64,000 nucleotides of DNA from contig NC_088313.1 of assembly GCF_910592395.1 (NCBI RefSeq), positions 20,352,437-20,416,436 of the forward strand, read 5' to 3'. Source of the DNA: Lineus longissimus (Eukaryota; Nemertea; Pilidiophora; Heteronemertea; Lineidae). Under the pieces are notes generated by a model. The model was not told the origin of the DNA, did no database searches, and saw only the letters and a program-made list of their open reading frames with translations. Position numbers and translations under genes: made by a program. Below are positions 61,166-64,000 of this stretch, one piece after another (position 1 is the stretch's first letter; every line of letters begins with the position of its first letter).

Positions 61166-64000
61166 CCCATAACACCAACCATTAACTCGAAACATCAACA
61201 GTAAATCTCACTTAGATCCACACCATGGCCATTAATCCGACCCATTGGTGTCATTTGTACCAGAGATGGAGAGACTATTAGAGACGGGCTCCAGGGTACG
61301 GAGTACGGCAGGTTGACTGCATTTTTAATCTAAAAGGATATTGAAGTACGACCGGAGTGTGCGGAAAACAGGTGATGTGTGGTTAAGCTTTAGTCAAGAG
61401 TTGCCACAACACGGAGCCAGTCTACTGATGCCTGAATTAGGCCTACATCGTGTTGGGATGAAGTCATTCTTACATCACAGCTGGTGTCGAGTCATGATCA
61501 GAAGATTCTGACATCTAATCCATCAAGATGAATGTACATGCATTTGTCTGGATTCGTAGGCTTTCAATCGTGAGCATGTTGTTTCTAGATAATAAAACAA
61601 TCATTCTATTCTAAAGTTATCGCCATAGAGTTTGACACACGCTGTAAAGCAGTTGGAGTGTACGTGCACTTCGATAGAAATTCCCTCAGCATCACGCTTC
61701 TGGTAATTAATTCGGTAACATGAATGGCAGGCTGTCATATCCATCATATACCTGCCAAAGTTGACAGATGGGCCGACCTTCGTCCTTTGGCGTCAATCGA
61801 ATGAAGGATATTAATCAAAGTGTTGGAAGTCCTTTGATTAAGGTCGGGCACTGCAGCTGAGGAAAGACACAAGTTATGATTTCTGAGAGTACAACCATTA
61901 CCGTTAAACTTATCTTAAATTGTTACCAACATACATATTTTGCATTAAAGTGATGAAGCATGTTGCATAATTCCATTGCGCGTGAAATCCATCCGAAAAT
62001 ATTCTTTTCTGCCGATGAAATTGAAATGATGAACTGGTGGTCCCTTGAGACCTTAACAGCTTCTCGATTAAATAACGACATGGAACGAGCAAATTAAATT
62101 GAAACGTCAACTTGCTCATGTATTGTATTATATGTCAGGCGGTGACTGTCGCCGTTGAAAGGTTAGACGATTCAAAGGCACAGCACAAGCAATGTTGTCA
62201 AATTACGATGTACATGTACCTCTCATTAAAAATGAAAATATCATTCGCGCTATACTTGAAGAAACGGTCGATGTATGTTAGAGTGCAGCTCGCCCAAAAT
62301 GCGTTTCGTATTCAAACTTCCAGTGTTGAGTGCCTCCTCTACCAGCGTTGCCGATTGCGACTCTCATTACATGTGATATATACAGTCATGTAGGTTGAAC
62401 AAGTGTCGGCGGCATTCATCTTCAACAAGGGTGTTCCTATTCAGAATGTTAGATGACAAATTTTGAGAGAAGAATCAATTCGGTTTAGTCATAATGGGAA
62501 AATACGATGATACATGCTTGCCACAGTGTGCAATATTAAAGGAAACACCACTCAGATCCGAATTTGTAGTAGCGTGCTTTCCTCATTCGATTTGAAAGTT
62601 GCCAGAAGAGAGATTGCATTGAAACACGACATCTTGTCTCCCATTGTTCGACAGCGATGCCCATCACAATCTCCTCTTCCTGTCTGTCTTTTGTAGTTTG
62701 GTGTTGTTGTCTTCGACCGCTGTGTGGCTTCATGACTTTTTAACTAATTTGACTTGATGACACATATGAACTGAAAGGCACGTTTGTCAGTATTCTAACT
62801 CGATTATTTCATGATAATGCATGTTATATGTAAAGAGATTTTTTTGTTTTCCGTTTTCTCTTAAATGATGCACAATGTGGAGCACACCACGCACGCTTCC
62901 AAATCCAGCAATATGTATGCATAACTTGCAAGCAGAGAAAAACATGCGCCGAATTAATCATGTACCACGGAGGGGAAAATTACTGTTTTTCTCAGAACTG
63001 ATGACAAGGCACTATCATGACTCTGAATAATATATGAACTCGTATCACGAGCATATACATCTATTTTTCTGAGGATATAACTGTCTACTCGAGTCCTCCC
63101 AGAAGATTTTGGCAGAGCAATAATGTCAAACCTTGATAATTGGACGTCACTCGTGCAGGCGAATATTTTGAAAAAATAATTGATTTCGTTGCTGGGAATT
63201 CTCAGTTAACTCTTTCGTCCCGACTATGTTAAATTGGTCAAAGGTGACTTCGTGTTATGCAAGGTCATGATAATTTAGCAAGGCCTACAACCGGAGAGGT
63301 GATCAGTTGAAAATGAAATTACGATAATGTGAGGAGAGCACCTGGGTAATACCAAAATTCTGGAAATCTCATGAATGCACTGAAACCATATAAACCCCAC
63401 CCTGGCGTTCTGTCGGTAACGGCGTATCAATAGAAAAGACCTAAGAAGCCATGAATTTTTCATCTTCGCGACCACCATCGCTTTGATGAAGTTCTGACAA
63501 GTCAACAATATTGCATAATTCATCTTGACGTTTAACAACTGGAAGTCAGTAATGCACCTTTTGAATCAATTGCGGGTTGAAGTGACCCATTACTTCCCAC
63601 TGCCCAGTGCGACCATTGATAGATTTTCCATCAGCGCTAATTTCCCAGGGGTTCGTCTCCGTCGTTCTCAAAGCTGCCTCCGATAGTCGTAAAGCTAATG
63701 ATAGGAAGAAAATACTGTCTCGGACTGATGTACCCTTTAGTCAAGGTATCGTGTAGCTTCAACGGCGTCAGCGCCACGATTTCTAGAGGGGAGGTCGTTT
63801 TGCTTGAGAGATGGGCGTTTTCCAAAAGTACGACCAGGGACTGACACAGCGAATGTTCCAGTTATATCACTAACGGTTATGCCCCATTACACGGATCGGC
63901 TGAAAAGGAACCCCTTGCAACTCCCACCAGACTATTTTCCGTTGGTTCGTGGTCGACCTCTTTTCAGAAATTACTTCCCTACCATTGGTTCGGAATTGGT
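61166..64000. other. Right-end stretch, no gene recognised
   Basis: About 2.8 kb with no recognisable exon. Around 63540-63840, two minus-strand frames overlap in the open state (63637-63825, and an alternative frame ending near 63537). Neither shows a known motif. It could contain an exon of a gene lying to the right, but I cannot support one. Confidence 0.4.

Noticed and set aside
1-64000. CRISPR array, bacterial operon, rRNA or retroviral/retrotransposon coding genes
   Set aside because: No evenly spaced repeat-spacer structure (the only regular array is the uninterrupted 44-bp minisatellite), no rRNA-like block, and no reverse transcriptase, integrase or gag motifs were seen on either strand.

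Overview
This window is eukaryotic nuclear DNA from an animal. Genes are split into short exons with GT..AG introns, intergenic DNA is long, and small tandem and dispersed repeats are common. The palindromic octamer TACATGTA occurs more than 20 times, where about one or two copies are expected by chance. The gene families (NK-like homeobox, securin, neuronal calcium sensor, peptide-receptor-like GPCR exon, Gfo/Idh/MocA dehydrogenase) point to a bilaterian, most likely a marine invertebrate such as a lophotrochozoan or a non-vertebrate deuterostome. I cannot assign a phylum.

Layout. 1-20.8 kb is almost gene-free. It holds one credible exon (3044-3215, minus), which looks like the first coding exon of a class A GPCR, with a CpG-rich patch upstream of it. 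20.8-24.7 kb (plus) is a complete 8-exon ethanolamine/choline-kinase-like gene. A 44-bp minisatellite grows directly out of the end of its exon 1 and copies the 5' splice site about 12 times. 26.4-28.1 kb is a tandem duplication of about 1.1 kb period with degenerate short repeats between the copies. 29.3-33.2 kb (minus) is a complete 3-exon homeobox gene. 36.2-38.2 kb (plus) is a complete 5-exon securin gene with KEN box and D-box. 38.7-46.5 kb is a tandem duplication carrying two intact 7-exon copies of a Gfo/Idh/MocA (myo-inositol 2-dehydrogenase-like) gene, both minus. 48.1-54.1 kb (minus) holds three exons of a neuronal-calcium-sensor gene whose N-terminal exon I could not find. 54.4-64 kb has no recognisable gene, but contains a tRNA-like SINE candidate and some promoter-like motifs.

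The genes do not form a pathway. They are independent single genes of lipid-head-group metabolism, transcription, mitosis, inositol metabolism and calcium signalling. Exon coordinates for every multi-exon gene were joined by hand, checked for GT/AG borders, phase and open frame, and are given in the entries. The most unusual features are the 5'-splice-site minisatellite in the kinase gene, and the recent dehydrogenase duplication in which one copy has lost the pyrimidine tract of an intron.
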